The notes: generated from the letters alone by a model not told the origin. Shown: positions 29,877-39,002, counted from the first letter of the stretch. The stretch is 64,000 bases of DNA from Betaproteobacteria bacterium (GCA_016709965.1 JADJLT010000006.1:496001-560000); one strand, 5' to 3'. A program made the numbers and translations.

Positions 29877-30629
29877 TTACGGCCACAGTGATTTCAAGCG
29901 CATGATGCCTTCGCGGTAGTTGCGGCGGGCTTCTTCGTGCGTTCCCCTGGCTACCCGGGCAAGCGGTCGCCACTGGGCTTCGGGGACACCCGCCAGCGTC
30001 GCGTGCATGCCGATCAATTCGGTGGCGGGAATGGGCACGATGTCGCCGGAAGATTCTAGAGCAGCCGTCTGGGTGCCAACATGCGCGCCGAACAGGAACA
30101 GATGGCGCAGGCGCAATGAGCCGGCTTGCTCGATGCGCTCGGCTGCTCCTGCCGGGTCCGCTTCGATGCGCTGGGTCAACTCGCCGAAATCGGCTGCGGT
30201 ATTCACCGGCAGGCGGGCAACCGGCGCGACGCCAAGTTTTTCGGCCAGTTCGTTCAGGCGGCGGATGTGTCCATCCACCGGTCGTGACAGTTGCCGCATG
30301 ATTTCATCGGATTGCCGGCCATAGCCGCCCAGCCATTGGCTCAGGTAGCCGTATTCGAAGCCGAGTTCGAAAGTCCGCCGGGCAAATTGCGGGTCGAGCC
30401 TTGCTTCGCGGGCTCGTGTTTTTTCGGCGATCTCGGCGGCCTTGGCAGCATAGGTTTTCGCCGGGTCATTGACCGTCCAGCCAATGTGCGCCAGATTGCT
30501 GGCGCCGAACATCCAGATTTCCTGTACGCCGAGATAGAGCAGGGTGATGGCGACCGTTGCCAGCAAAAACCGGCGCCATTCGCGCCAGCGGAATTTGCTA
30601 TTGCCGGCGTTGGGGGGCGGACTGCTCAA
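29877..30629 (-). CDS. Hypothetical membrane-anchored protein
   Basis: 250 residues starting MSSPPPNAGNSKFRWREW. One N-terminal transmembrane helix (about 20-40) is followed by a soluble, mostly helical, Arg/Glu/Ala-rich domain that would face the periplasm. Motifs such as FARRTFELGFEYGYLSQWLG and LRHLFLFGAHVGTQ may be family signatures, but I do not recognise the family. It diverges from the 523-residue membrane gene at 30694. Confidence 0.7.
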   Translation of the reverse strand: MSSPPPNAGNSKFRWREWRRFLLATVAITLLYLGVQEIWMFGASNLAHIGWTVNDPAKTYAAKAAEIAEKTRAREARLDPQFARRTFELGFEYGYLSQWLGGYGRQSDEIMRQLSRPVDGHIRRLNELAEKLGVAPVARLPVNTAADFGELTQRIEADPAGAAERIEQAGSLRLRHLFLFGAHVGTQTAALESSGDIVPIPATELIGMHATLAGVPEAQWRPLARVARGTHEEARRNYREGIMRLKSLWP

Positions 30630-30693
30630 GACTGTTTCCTGAAGATGAGGTTAGCAGTAGGCTAGCACCATTCTGGCCGGTGGGGAGCGGGCA

Positions 30694-32265
30694 ATGAATG
30701 GTGGCGAACTGAGTGTGCACTTTACCAACAGCGTGCTGGTCACGGTGGTGGTCGCGCTGATTGTTCTCTGGCGCTACCGGCAGGCCATCCTCGGCGGCAT
30801 GATGCAGGGCGAGGGCGCGGTGCTGCCGCTTCCGGCGGCGCCGATGCTCGCCGAGGTCAGAAACGCCGCGTGCGACCTCCGTGCTTACGAACGTTCGATG
30901 CGCTGGCGGATGGTCGCCGCGTGGCTGTCTACCACCCTGGTTTGCAGCCTGCCGATGTCCATTGCCTACCTGTGGGCGAGTGACATGGGCTTGTCACCGG
31001 CCCAGATTCTCGCGATGACGTTTTGTCATTCGCTGGCTGCCTTGCCGATGATCGCCGTCTCACTGGCGCTGACACCTTTGAGGATTATCGGCGGCCTGAT
31101 CGCGATGATGCTTTCCTTTGCCGTGCTCGTGCTGGCAGCCGCGGCGACCCAGCGATTGATTGGCGGGCGGCCGGTCGACTGGAAAATATTTGGCCTTTTC
31201 TGGCTGTTCTTCCAGATGGCCTGGAACCAGCTCTGGATGGCCGGGTTGTTCTGGCTGATGTCGTGGCCGGTGCGTCTGCGCGGCGTGGCACCGATCACCT
31301 TTGCGGCCTTGCTGGTCTTCGGCTTGGCGCCATTTGCCGGCACCCGCCTGACCTTCCTGTTGGCCGGCACGGAGTTTGGAACACCGTGGGTGCTCAAGCT
31401 TGGGATGAATGGGGTGTTCATGCTCATCGCCCTGCCGGTCGGCTGGCTGGCCTGGTTGCGCCTGCGCCGGCTGGCCAGCGATTACGAAGCCAAGTGCTTT
31501 TCCGATGTGCAACTGCTGGCCCGTACCTGGTGGCTGATTCTGGTGGCCACCGTGGGTCTTGAGATGATCACCGCCACCAACCGTCCGATTTTCGCTTTGC
31601 TGATGACGGTGGGGGCGATCGCCATGTTCGCGCCGGTGAATCACTGGCTGATGAAGCGATTTGGGGTCAGCAGCAAGGCCGCAGCCGGTCCGGCGCGGAC
31701 CTTGCTGCTGCTGCGCATCTTTGGCTACACGGCGCGCACCGAGCGTCTGTTTGATCGCGTGGCTGCCCGCTGGCGGCTGATCGGGCCGGTCACCATGATC
31801 GCCGCGCCGGATGTCACCGCCCGTACCATCGATGCCGGCGACTACCTGCGCTGGCTTACCGGGCGGGTCGATGATCTTTTCGTCACCTCGCGCGCCAGCC
31901 TGGATGCCAAGCTGGCAACGCTGGACTTGGCGCCCGACCCCGACGGGCGCTTTCGTATCAACGAGTTCTGCTGCCGTGATTCCAGCTGGCAGGCCACCAT
32001 CGTTGAACTGATGTATCGCGCCGATGTGGTCATTATGGATGTTCGCGGCATCACGCAGGCGCGGCGCGGCTGCGAGTTCGAGCTGCAGCAACTGGCGCAA
32101 CGGCTACCGCCGCAGCGGCTGGTGCTGGTCATCGACGACAGTACCGACCGGGCGGTCCTGAGATCCGCCTTCGGCCCAGGCTTGAGCGACGTGCGCATGG
32201 TCGAGGTTCGCCGCAATCGGGATGCGGACAAGGCGTTTGATGCGTTGATTGATGCGGCAGCCTGA
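30694..32265 (+). CDS. Polytopic membrane protein with a TIR/Rossmann-like C-terminal domain
   Basis: 523 residues starting MNGGELSVHFTNSVL, with GGGGAG-type ribosome binding. About eight hydrophobic segments lie within residues 10-310. A soluble domain of about 190 residues starts near LLLLRIFGYTARTERLFD. It includes FCCRDSSWQATIVELMYRAD, the beta strand VVIMDVRGI, CEFELQQLAQRLP and LVLVIDDS. The alternation of hydrophobic strands and helices and the C-x-FEL word resemble TIR-type or other Rossmannoid effector domains. No catalytic assignment is possible. It faces a true TIR protein gene 0.6 kb away. Confidence 0.7.
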   Translation: MNGGELSVHFTNSVLVTVVVALIVLWRYRQAILGGMMQGEGAVLPLPAAPMLAEVRNAACDLRAYERSMRWRMVAAWLSTTLVCSLPMSIAYLWASDMGLSPAQILAMTFCHSLAALPMIAVSLALTPLRIIGGLIAMMLSFAVLVLAAAATQRLIGGRPVDWKIFGLFWLFFQMAWNQLWMAGLFWLMSWPVRLRGVAPITFAALLVFGLAPFAGTRLTFLLAGTEFGTPWVLKLGMNGVFMLIALPVGWLAWLRLRRLASDYEAKCFSDVQLLARTWWLILVATVGLEMITATNRPIFALLMTVGAIAMFAPVNHWLMKRFGVSSKAAAGPARTLLLLRIFGYTARTERLFDRVAARWRLIGPVTMIAAPDVTARTIDAGDYLRWLTGRVDDLFVTSRASLDAKLATLDLAPDPDGRFRINEFCCRDSSWQATIVELMYRADVVIMDVRGITQARRGCEFELQQLAQRLPPQRLVLVIDDSTDRAVLRSAFGPGLSDVRMVEVRRNRDADKAFDALIDAAA

Positions 32266-32278
32266 GAAGCCTGCGCGA

Positions 32279-32322
32279 AAAAATTTCAGTTTTGGCCAGA
32301 TTTTCCGGTTGACCGCAGCAAG
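32279..32322 (-). repeat. Dispersed CGGTCAACCG element at a gene end
   Basis: On the minus strand, TTGCTGCGGTCAACCGGAAA followed by ATCTGGCCAAAACTGAAATTT is a strong match. It encodes the last residues (LRSTGKSGQN) and the TGA of the membrane gene at 32286-32876. Confidence 0.8.
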
Positions 32323-32876
32323 CCGTGCTGCACGACAATCAGGCCGATCACGAAAGTGGCAATCAGTAACCATTTGCTGCTGGCGACCACGCCGGCCAGC
32401 AGGTAGGCGCCCGGCATCGGGTGGGCACCATAGGCGATGAAGCTGAGGTGGAGCAGGTTTTCGCAGGCATCCAGCGCGGCCGCTGCCGGCAATGCCCAAA
32501 TCAGGAAATGGCGTGCCGACGGGCCAGTTTTGTGTCGGCGAGTGACGTGCCTGGCCAGCAGATAGCCGAACACGCCATAGCTTGTCAGGAAAGAAAAATC
32601 GATGAAAAAGTGGGTCCGGAACAATTCCACACCGTTCGGCCCCCATTGTGCGAGAACGGCTTTGAAGGCCGCTTCGTCAAAGGTGAGCTGGATGACCGGG
32701 ATGCTAGGCGACAACGGCGACGAATGAATGGCCATGGCCACGAATAGAATGAGCGTCAGCGCGCCGGACAGCCAGAGCCGACGATTGATTTTCGGCCCTT
32801 CAGGCTTCAACGCCCGTGCAAAGCGGGCCGACAGCCAGGATTCTTTGCTCACGCGATTGATATCAGTCGACCACAA
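32286..32876 (-). CDS. Hypothetical polytopic membrane protein with repeat-encoded C-terminus
   Basis: 196 residues starting MWSTDINRVSKESWLSAR. Four hydrophobic segments are seen at about 34-52, 85-107, 122-142 and 157-180, with the motif LDACENLLHLSFI in the third. No family is recognised. The C-terminal LLRSTGKSGQN and the stop are supplied by a dispersed repeat copy, so the ancestral stop may have been elsewhere. It lies 3 bp downstream of the TIR gene and is probably co-transcribed with it. Confidence 0.7.
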   Translation of the reverse strand: MWSTDINRVSKESWLSARFARALKPEGPKINRRLWLSGALTLILFVAMAIHSSPLSPSIPVIQLTFDEAAFKAVLAQWGPNGVELFRTHFFIDFSFLTSYGVFGYLLARHVTRRHKTGPSARHFLIWALPAAAALDACENLLHLSFIAYGAHPMPGAYLLAGVVASSKWLLIATFVIGLIVVQHGLLRSTGKSGQN

Positions 32877-32879
32877 AGT

Positions 32880-33527
32880 TCAACTTCCCTTCCTTTTTCG
32901 CTTCCACCACAAGAACCACTCTACACCAGCATACAGCGCCAGCGCGCCGAAAATGACGCCGCGCGCCACTTCGATCTGGTTAGTGGCATTCGGCGCCAGG
33001 GTGCCGATCGCATATTTGGTCGAGATGACGGTAGCGACGATGAACAGCAAGGCGCGGAGCGCCACGTTGCGCCAGGCATAGGGGCGGCCGATGGCATCGG
33101 CAAGGCGCCCGGCATCCTGAATCCACGCTTCGTCGCGCAGGCTGAGCGCCTGGCGATTGACCAGGGTGCGCAATTCTTCCGGTAACGAGCCAAAACTCGG
33201 CAATTCGGCCCCCTGAAGCAAGACCGGGATCACGCGCTTGCCAAGGCGTAGCGCGGTGGCGATCTCGATGCGTACAAAATCCGGCTCCGGCCGGGTATGG
33301 CGCCTGGTCAGCTCGGTCAGCCACTGCTTGCCGATGAGCACCACGACCACCCCGGTTTCGGCCAGCTCCCGCTTCAGGACCACCTCAAAATCCTCACCGG
33401 CCGGGATATCGTCCGCATCGCGAAAGACGCAGGCGGCCCCCAGCAGGCTTTCCAGCGCGTCGGCCAGCCGCCCGGCTTCACCCGTCGTATCGCTGCGCCG
33501 ATAACTGATGAAGACCGGATTAGCCAT
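32880..33527 (-). CDS. TIR-domain protein with two C-terminal membrane helices
   Basis: 215 residues. Residues 1-150 are a bacterial TIR domain: VFISYRRSD at the start, FRDADDIPAGEDF (box 1/BB region) and VVVLIGKQWL. VRIEIATALRLGKRVIPVLL carries a candidate catalytic Glu at about 88. Two hydrophobic helices follow at about 154-175 and 186-207, with a basic KRKRKGS tail. Bacterial TIR domains often cleave NAD in immunity, but others are scaffolds. It sits between a lipoprotein gene and a membrane gene on the same strand. Confidence 0.85.
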   Translation of the reverse strand: MANPVFISYRRSDTTGEAGRLADALESLLGAACVFRDADDIPAGEDFEVVLKRELAETGVVVVLIGKQWLTELTRRHTRPEPDFVRIEIATALRLGKRVIPVLLQGAELPSFGSLPEELRTLVNRQALSLRDEAWIQDAGRLADAIGRPYAWRNVALRALLFIVATVISTKYAIGTLAPNATNQIEVARGVIFGALALYAGVEWFLWWKRKRKGS

Positions 33528-33551
33528 GCAAGTCCCGCGCCCCGCCCGGAT

Positions 33552-34424
33552 TCACAGAATGCTCAGGGGTTCCCAGATGCCCCCCTTGTCGAGATGCGTT
33601 TCCGCGGAAACCGTACCGGGGAGCAAGGTCCTGGCCGGGCCCGAAGTGCCTTTTTGAAACTCGTAAATCAAGGCCTGTGCATGGTAGCCCTCGCCATAAG
33701 GCAGGGCGCCTATCGATGCCGGCAGCGAGCGGGCGCCGCCACCGGCCCAACCCTTGATCTGCGCTTCACTCGGCGCCGTGGCCGACTGTACCCACGGCGC
33801 ATCGGTGACGACAAAGACAATCGCCCGGTAATAGCCGGCCGGCGCATAAGCCAACGCCTTGATGAAGGTGAGCAGCGAAAGGTTGCCCACAGACGGTGTG
33901 CCGATCTTCCAGCGATCTGCCCCGGACATCGGGGTGCCGTCCGCCTTGATCTGCTCCAGTTGCGTCGCCAGCGCAAAGCCGCGCGGCACGGAGTAATAGC
34001 TTCGCTGCTCGTAATGCGCCAGACGCAGCGCCTTTTCAAACTTGTCGGCAACATCGGCCAGATCGGTCGTCGGGCCGGTGCGCAACCATTTGTCGGGGAT
34101 CGACTGCTCGGCCGATGCCTTGGGGGGAGGCCAATCGAATTGGGGAATGGATGCTGCACTTTCCCCAGCCGTTGGCTTGGCCGAACTGCCATGGCCGATC
34201 GCAGCAGGTTTGGGTGGTGGTGGAGGGACGACAACCGATGCCGGCGGTGGCGGCGGTGGCGGTACAGGCATGGCAGCGGGTGGCGGTGGCTCAGCCCCCG
34301 TGCGCGACTCCTGTGGCGCGCGGGATTGCTGACAGGCAGTCAGCCCGGCAAAGGCGAGCAGGGTGATCAACAGCCGCCAAACGTTGCGGCGCTCAAGAAA
34401 ATGGCAGGAAAACAGGCGGACCAT
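33552..34424 (-). CDS. Proline-rich lipoprotein of unknown function
   Basis: 290 residues from the first ATG; a GTG 14 codons in (VWRLLITLLAFAGLTACQQ) would give a cleaner lipoprotein signal. The lipobox is AGLTAC, after which a Pro-rich linker with runs of six to eight Pro (about 45-75) leads to a C-terminal globular domain of about 190 residues. That domain has KALRLAHYEQRSYYSVPRGF and AGYYRAIVFVVTDAPW and no recognised family. It lies 24 bp upstream of the TIR gene, suggesting a cell-envelope partner for it. Confidence 0.7.
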   Translation of the reverse strand: MVRLFSCHFLERRNVWRLLITLLAFAGLTACQQSRAPQESRTGAEPPPPAAMPVPPPPPPPASVVVPPPPPKPAAIGHGSSAKPTAGESAASIPQFDWPPPKASAEQSIPDKWLRTGPTTDLADVADKFEKALRLAHYEQRSYYSVPRGFALATQLEQIKADGTPMSGADRWKIGTPSVGNLSLLTFIKALAYAPAGYYRAIVFVVTDAPWVQSATAPSEAQIKGWAGGGARSLPASIGALPYGEGYHAQALIYEFQKGTSGPARTLLPGTVSAETHLDKGGIWEPLSIL

Positions 34425-34654
34425 AGAAGCCTCCCTTGTACGAAAATCTACCGGCGAAGTGGCCGGCCTTCATGGAGCGCTTCCCCCAAAAAACAGAGGG
34501 CTGATCAGCAGCCTACGAATTTTTTGGGTGGGAGGCAAGGACGATGCTAGGGAGCAGCGCGCCCATGCTTAAATTATTTCCGAAATTTCTGGTTGGCCAC
34601 AGGATTAAATATCTACATAGGAAGCAATTGGCTTTAGATTTGCATCTTTGTCCA
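34425..34654. other. Compositional boundary, no gene seen
   Basis: Base composition changes from GC-rich to AT-rich near 34560. A poor match to the dispersed element (AATTTCTGGTTGGCCACAGG, about 34585-34604) is present. No open frame with coding character is seen. This is the likely left edge of the AT-rich island. Confidence 0.4.
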
Positions 34655-35215
34655 TCATTGCCTAATCAGCCGAATTGTTCGCAGGTGCGGAAATACTCCT
34701 TTCCGCGAGAATTTTATTGTGTTTGAACCTCGGTTAAGTTCGAGTACCCCGACAGATTCCCAACGTGTCAAACACCAACTTTCACTTTGTTCTGCCAACG
34801 CGCCGGTAATTACTCGCTGGTTGTTAACATCAACATCGACTAGCCTCTTGGGGGCATCCGTGGGTTCATTTGATGCGTATTCGACGAGTAGCTTGTATTG
34901 GCCGCCTCTACGAAGATTGGCACGGTAGTACACGGCATTTAGAGGCACTTCCTTCCATGGTGGTTGGTTGTAGACGAGTTTGTATGGGCAAACTCCACTG
35001 GGGTCTCTAAAAGTGTTGCTACTGACACCTTCCGTATACAGGAAGTCACTAGCGTCAAACACGATTACGTCATCTGGTGGGGGGAACAGGGTTGAGTGAA
35101 CATAGGTTATTGCAGACGCGATAGCAGAGAGACCGATAAGGAGCGAATTGATTGCTTTCGCATTTGGCTCATTTTTTATCCAATCCCATAGCAATTCTGG
35201 TTTTAATCGTGGCAT
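34655..35215 (-). CDS. Membrane-anchored protein with a beta-rich, carbohydrate-binding-module-like domain
   Basis: 186 residues from the ATG at 35213-35215 (MPRLKPELLWDWIKNEPNAK). A start 30 codons earlier is open but overlaps the protease gene end. One transmembrane helix (about 22-42) follows a short cytosolic segment. The rest is beta-rich with AVYYRANLRRGGQYKLLVEY, WCLTRWESVGVLEL and FPHLRTIRLI, reminiscent of CBM6/35-type jelly-roll modules. It is the last gene of the AT-rich island, 78 bp after the protease. Function unknown. Confidence 0.65.
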   Translation of the reverse strand: MPRLKPELLWDWIKNEPNAKAINSLLIGLSAIASAITYVHSTLFPPPDDVIVFDASDFLYTEGVSSNTFRDPSGVCPYKLVYNQPPWKEVPLNAVYYRANLRRGGQYKLLVEYASNEPTDAPKRLVDVDVNNQRVITGALAEQSESWCLTRWESVGVLELNRGSNTIKFSRKGVFPHLRTIRLIRQ

Positions 35216-35292
35216 TTGTTTAGTATTGTAAAATCCAGCAATTTTTACGTTTGACCATACCAAAGCGGTACTTATATTCTGCAAAAAGCAAA

Positions 35293-36186
35293 CTAACGTC
35301 GCCACGCGGATAACGTTGAGTAAATTTCCGGGGTGATTCTTACACCTATGTTATTTTGATTTGAACCATAAGCGTGAACTGCAACAACAATTCGATTCAT
35401 GTTTTTATCAAAATAAAAAACAGGGCTTCCACTTTGACCTGGCTCTGTATCGAGGCCGTAGGTTACTGTGTTTGGGGTTAGCTCTAAAATTCTTCCGGCA
35501 TTAAACCATTGAGTTCCCATAGGCTTGTCGTCTGGATAGCCTGAGTTATTCACGATCAAATTTGTTAGTTGTTGATCCGGCCACGCTGCAAAACCAAAAG
35601 ACCCTAATTCTCCCAAGGAGCCACTCAGCCAAATTACACCTAAGTCGTAATTTGGGTCGCCATCACTCTTCCATTTCGGGTGTACTCCAAAACTAGTACT
35701 AATTTCGTATCCGAAAGGAACTGCATCTCCTGACCGTGCCGGCATCACCCAGACTCTAGTTGTTTCGTGGTTATACATAGAGCTAAATAAATTATGGCCC
35801 GCTGTAAAAACAGTTTTCGGTCCTGCAAGCCAACCAGTTCCTTTTAGCATTCTTCCACTTGATCCTTCCATGACGATATGACAGATACAACGCCAAGGAA
35901 GTTGAGTGGTGTCATGAATCTGCTGGCGGTCGTCTTGTCCAAAAGTGAACTCCGGTGTTGCGAATGCAATGTCATTGGCACTACCAAGCCTTGGATCTCG
36001 TAGTCTAGGTGGTACTCTGCCACCTTTGAAACCGGAAGCTAACGCGAGTACCGTGTTGAAACCCGGGACTTGTTCTACACGCCCTCCATTGTTGGTTTCC
36101 ACCATAAATGATGGAGTTATCAATTGGTCGCTATCAGAGTCAATTATTTGGCCGTTAGCAATTTTATTGCTATTTTTTCGGGTCAT
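35293..36186 (-). CDS. Trypsin-like (S1B/V8-type) serine endopeptidase
   Basis: 297 residues. The catalytic triad is legible: His131 in TVFTAGHNLF, Asp181 in NYDLGVIWL and Ser252 in EPGQSGSPVF. An N-terminal segment of about 95 residues precedes the protease fold, with no obvious signal peptide. Cytoplasmic S1-like proteases of this type occur in predicted bacterial conflict systems, while V8 relatives are secreted. It overlaps the lipoprotein gene by 4 bp, so the two are co-translated. Codon use is AT-rich. Confidence 0.85.
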   Translation of the reverse strand: MTRKNSNKIANGQIIDSDSDQLITPSFMVETNNGGRVEQVPGFNTVLALASGFKGGRVPPRLRDPRLGSANDIAFATPEFTFGQDDRQQIHDTTQLPWRCICHIVMEGSSGRMLKGTGWLAGPKTVFTAGHNLFSSMYNHETTRVWVMPARSGDAVPFGYEISTSFGVHPKWKSDGDPNYDLGVIWLSGSLGELGSFGFAAWPDQQLTNLIVNNSGYPDDKPMGTQWFNAGRILELTPNTVTYGLDTEPGQSGSPVFYFDKNMNRIVVAVHAYGSNQNNIGVRITPEIYSTLSAWRR

Positions 36187-37481
36187 TTTTGTCTCCCGAT
36201 AGAGCCATTCTCAGCGGGGGTTATTAGTCCATCTGATGTGATCTTCGTATTGTTTATTGCTGGCGCTGGGTTTTTGTCGTTTGAATTTATTGTGGGTAAT
36301 TGAGGAAATATGTTTTTATAATTGTTGTATCCAGCCTTTACTGTTAATAATAGATTGGAATTCTTCCCTTGTGAAATTAGCCCTGAAGCTTCTGGTTTAG
36401 ATTCGTTTTTAAGCTGCGCTAACTGATCGTTGATATCCTTTTTGGCTTTTGCTTCCTCCAGTAATTGGCGCTCCAATTCGACTGATTTACGACTCGTATC
36501 TATTTTTAGCTGGATTATCTTACTTGTTGACTCGACGATTGCATCGTAGACATCTAGGGGCCATGACACTATAGCAAGTGCAGAACTAGGTTTATCTGCC
36601 TCGTAACTCTGGACGACGCCATCTTTCAAAACGAGTGTGTGCTTTACTTTAACGAAAGGCTGTCCTTCTAATGGCAGGCTAATTATTGGACCACAATCTG
36701 GTAACAGTACTATTGTCTCCCTTGTAATACCTAAAAAAGACGCCTTTACCATTTGCGGCACTACTCCACGATGAAATATGCCGTTGACTTCTGTGATCGA
36801 ATCGCTCGACTGTGTTGGCGCCCCATGAAGAGCAGTTACAGAAACCTCGAGGGATGTTGACCCTCGGGTTGTGTTCTGTGCCTGAGTCTGTATTGCTTTG
36901 TAGCTATCGCAAATATTTATTTCTAGCGCTGAATTATTTGCTCGCAAGGCTTTTGTGCAAAGCTCTACCTTGTTTTTTAGGTATTGACTAATTTTATTTG
37001 TCGAGTCAAGGTTTTTTATTTCAACAGTGCTGTCGCATTGCGGAACAACAACACCCTCAAGGATAACTGTTCCCTGATCACCTTCAGAACTTTCTGCGCG
37101 AATAATATTAGCCGCAATCGTTTTAAGAATCTCTCCAGTTTCATCTTTGCTTTCGATGGTTACTGTTTTTAGAAGTGAAGTTTTTGTATCCACTTCTATT
37201 TTTACATTATCACTGCTTGTCGGCTTTGATAGGTATTGCAGAGAATATGATTGTTTTGGATCACCCATTGTAATGGGGTTTAATAGGTTCAATCGTAATT
37301 CGCCAGTTCCAGAGTCTACTACTTGGTAGGCAATATTTGATTGCGGGAGCATGTAATGAATCCCAATGTTGCTACGTGCGGTATCTGTGATTTTGGATGA
37401 GTGTATTACGCCGCAACCAGATATTATGGCTGCACATGTAGAAACACCAACTCCAAAAAAAATGGTAAAGTTATAGGTCAT
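36183..37481 (-). CDS. Large lipoprotein of unknown function heading the AT-rich island operon
   Basis: 432 residues. The N-terminus (hydrophobic to IISGCG, Cys23) is a lipoprotein signal. A beta-rich middle with Ser/Thr and Asn is followed by a charged helix (about 335-375, ELERQLLEEAKAKKD) that may form a coiled coil, and an Asn/Pro-rich end. No family was recognised. It is followed by the protease with a 4-bp overlap. The gene is strikingly AT-rich against flanking DNA, suggesting horizontal acquisition. Confidence 0.7.
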   Translation of the reverse strand: MTYNFTIFFGVGVSTCAAIISGCGVIHSSKITDTARSNIGIHYMLPQSNIAYQVVDSGTGELRLNLLNPITMGDPKQSYSLQYLSKPTSSDNVKIEVDTKTSLLKTVTIESKDETGEILKTIAANIIRAESSEGDQGTVILEGVVVPQCDSTVEIKNLDSTNKISQYLKNKVELCTKALRANNSALEINICDSYKAIQTQAQNTTRGSTSLEVSVTALHGAPTQSSDSITEVNGIFHRGVVPQMVKASFLGITRETIVLLPDCGPIISLPLEGQPFVKVKHTLVLKDGVVQSYEADKPSSALAIVSWPLDVYDAIVESTSKIIQLKIDTSRKSVELERQLLEEAKAKKDINDQLAQLKNESKPEASGLISQGKNSNLLLTVKAGYNNYKNIFPQLPTINSNDKNPAPAINNTKITSDGLITPAENGSIGRQK

Positions 37482-37623
37482 TTAATTTCACCGTTGGATT
37501 GTTTATATTGTATAAAAATGGACCCTACACGATATTTTTGTGCGCAGTCTTATTCCAATTATTATTTGTGAGGATGCTTGGCGCATCACCCAAATAAGGT
37601 ACGGGTTTTCACTTGGGCGGCTT

Positions 37624-37731
37624 CTATCCCATCCCTGCCAGTTTCACCACAGCACAAACGAGTTCCCCCTGCCGATGCGTTCCCGTCTTTTTAAACACGG
37701 TCCGCAACTGTGTCCGTACCGTATCGATACT
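37624..37731 (-). pseudogene. C-terminal fragment of a LuxR-type regulator cut by an IS4 element
   Basis: The minus strand reads SIDTVRTQLRTVFKKTGTHR, then QGELVCAVVKLAGMG and a TAG at 37624-37626. This is the second half of a LuxR helix-turn-helix domain. It joins in frame with the N-terminal part at 39123-40065 once the 1391-bp insertion and one 10-bp target copy are removed. The restored gene would have 346 codons plus stop. Confidence 0.9.
37722..37731. repeat. Target-site duplication, left copy
   Basis: TATCGATACT directly abuts the left end of the insertion and is repeated at 39123-39132. Ten base pairs fits IS4-family transposition. Confidence 0.9.
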
Positions 37732-37750
37732 CAATCCTCGTGACTTAGCA
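37732..37750 (+). repeat. IS terminal inverted repeat, left
   Basis: CAATCCTCGTGACTTAGCA, identical to the inverted right end. Confidence 0.93.
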
Positions 37751-37755
37751 TTTTG

Positions 37756-39002
37756 TCATGCATTGGTTTTGTAGGCATGTGACTTGTGCGGTTTGGGGCG
37801 ACTGGGTCGAGGTCGGCTTCGGCCAGGGATGAATTTCTGAAGGTTTTTGGTGATTTCGGCGAACAGCTCAGTGGCAATACGAGCGCTCATGCGCACGACG
37901 CCTGCGAGCACGCGGGGCAGGAGGCGACGAAGATGAGTGAAGGCGATGGTGCGATTGACCCGCCACGGTGAGTCCGGCGCAATGTGTTGCTCGGTCGCAA
38001 GATAGGTGGCCAGGGCATTGAGGTTGTCACACACCATCTTGGCGCCGATATCCTGGCAGGCGGCCAGCCAAGTCAGGCCGGACGTATGCTCAAGACTCAG
38101 ACGATGCTTCAGGCGCTTGAAAGCCTCCTCGATACGCCAGCGCCGGTGATAAAGATCGGTGAAAGCCGTTGCCGGATAGCTTGCGGCATCGAGCAAGGAC
38201 GTCATGAGCACGCGCACCTTGCCTGCCGGCGTCACCTGACGAATCAAGCGCACGGTCGACGCCTGGCGCGGGCACTCATAATCGACAGCATCCTGGCGAT
38301 TCGGCGGCGGCAGCGTCACTACGGCCTCGTCCTGGCCGGAACGCATGAACTGGGTGATGGCCGCAAAAGTCGACGAAGAGTCGCAACGCATGCAGAACGG
38401 AATCCCCCGGTGGAGCAAGGCCGCAACCAGCCAGGCCCCCGGGTAACCGCGATCAAGCACCAGCATGTCCTGGTCGCCAAGACGGTCGAGACGCTCGAAC
38501 AACATCTGCCGCTCGCCGACCAGCGGGCTGTGCAGGATCAGCGAATCGAACAACTCGATGCCGGGGCGAAACAAGCCGAACAAGGTGCCCTCGCGAATGC
38601 AGCGCTTTCCCGCCCGGTCAAGCAAAGTCAGGCGCACCTTGGAAGCGTCGGCGGCCAGAACCCGCAATCCCAGCCAGAGCGGCTGAGCGGGAATGCATTC
38701 GTCGATCAAGCGCAGCAATTCATCATTAAGCGGATCGAAGACATTGGCCCAAAGGCGGCTGCGCGCCTTCGAGAATGCGCTGGCGGTGACCACGCGACAC
38801 AAGCGGGTTCGCCGCTCCAGCAAGGCAAAGAAAGCATCCAACTCGGCCTGCACTGCCCCACGGACGCCGGAGAGCAGAAAAGCGATCAGGCAGGGGAAGG
38901 TCAGATCGCGGTGACGAGTGAAATGTTGGGGGTTCCGGCGAGCCGCTTCAAGGAACGCGGTGCTCTGGATAAAGGTGGCGAGCTGGGAAAGTATGTTGAC
39001 AT
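37756..39002 (-). pseudogene. IS4-family DDE transposase with an apparent frameshift at codon 2-3
   Basis: The DDE core is intact: first Asp in VLAADASKVRL, second Asp in MLVLDRGYPG, and the Y-2-R-3-E-6-K signature in YHRRWRIEEAFKRLK. The frame is open from 39012, and its upstream part (ILSQLATFIQSTAFLEAARR) looks like a true transposase N-terminus, but it has no ATG, GTG or TTG before 38853. An ATG at 39000-39002 (ATGTCAACATACTT) is one base out of frame. Restoring a single base gives MSNILSQLATF and 415 residues. Either a base was lost or translation begins late at GTG 38853 (365 residues). Confidence 0.8.

Noticed and set aside
31060..32100. 346-residue minus-strand open frame inside the 523-residue membrane gene
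   Set aside because: It is rich in Gln, Gly and His, lacks a ribosome-binding site and lies opposite clear transmembrane coding.
33297..34550. 417-residue plus-strand open frame over the TIR and lipoprotein genes
   Set aside because: It is the shadow of two supported minus-strand genes; the GC-rich third positions create long open antisense frames.
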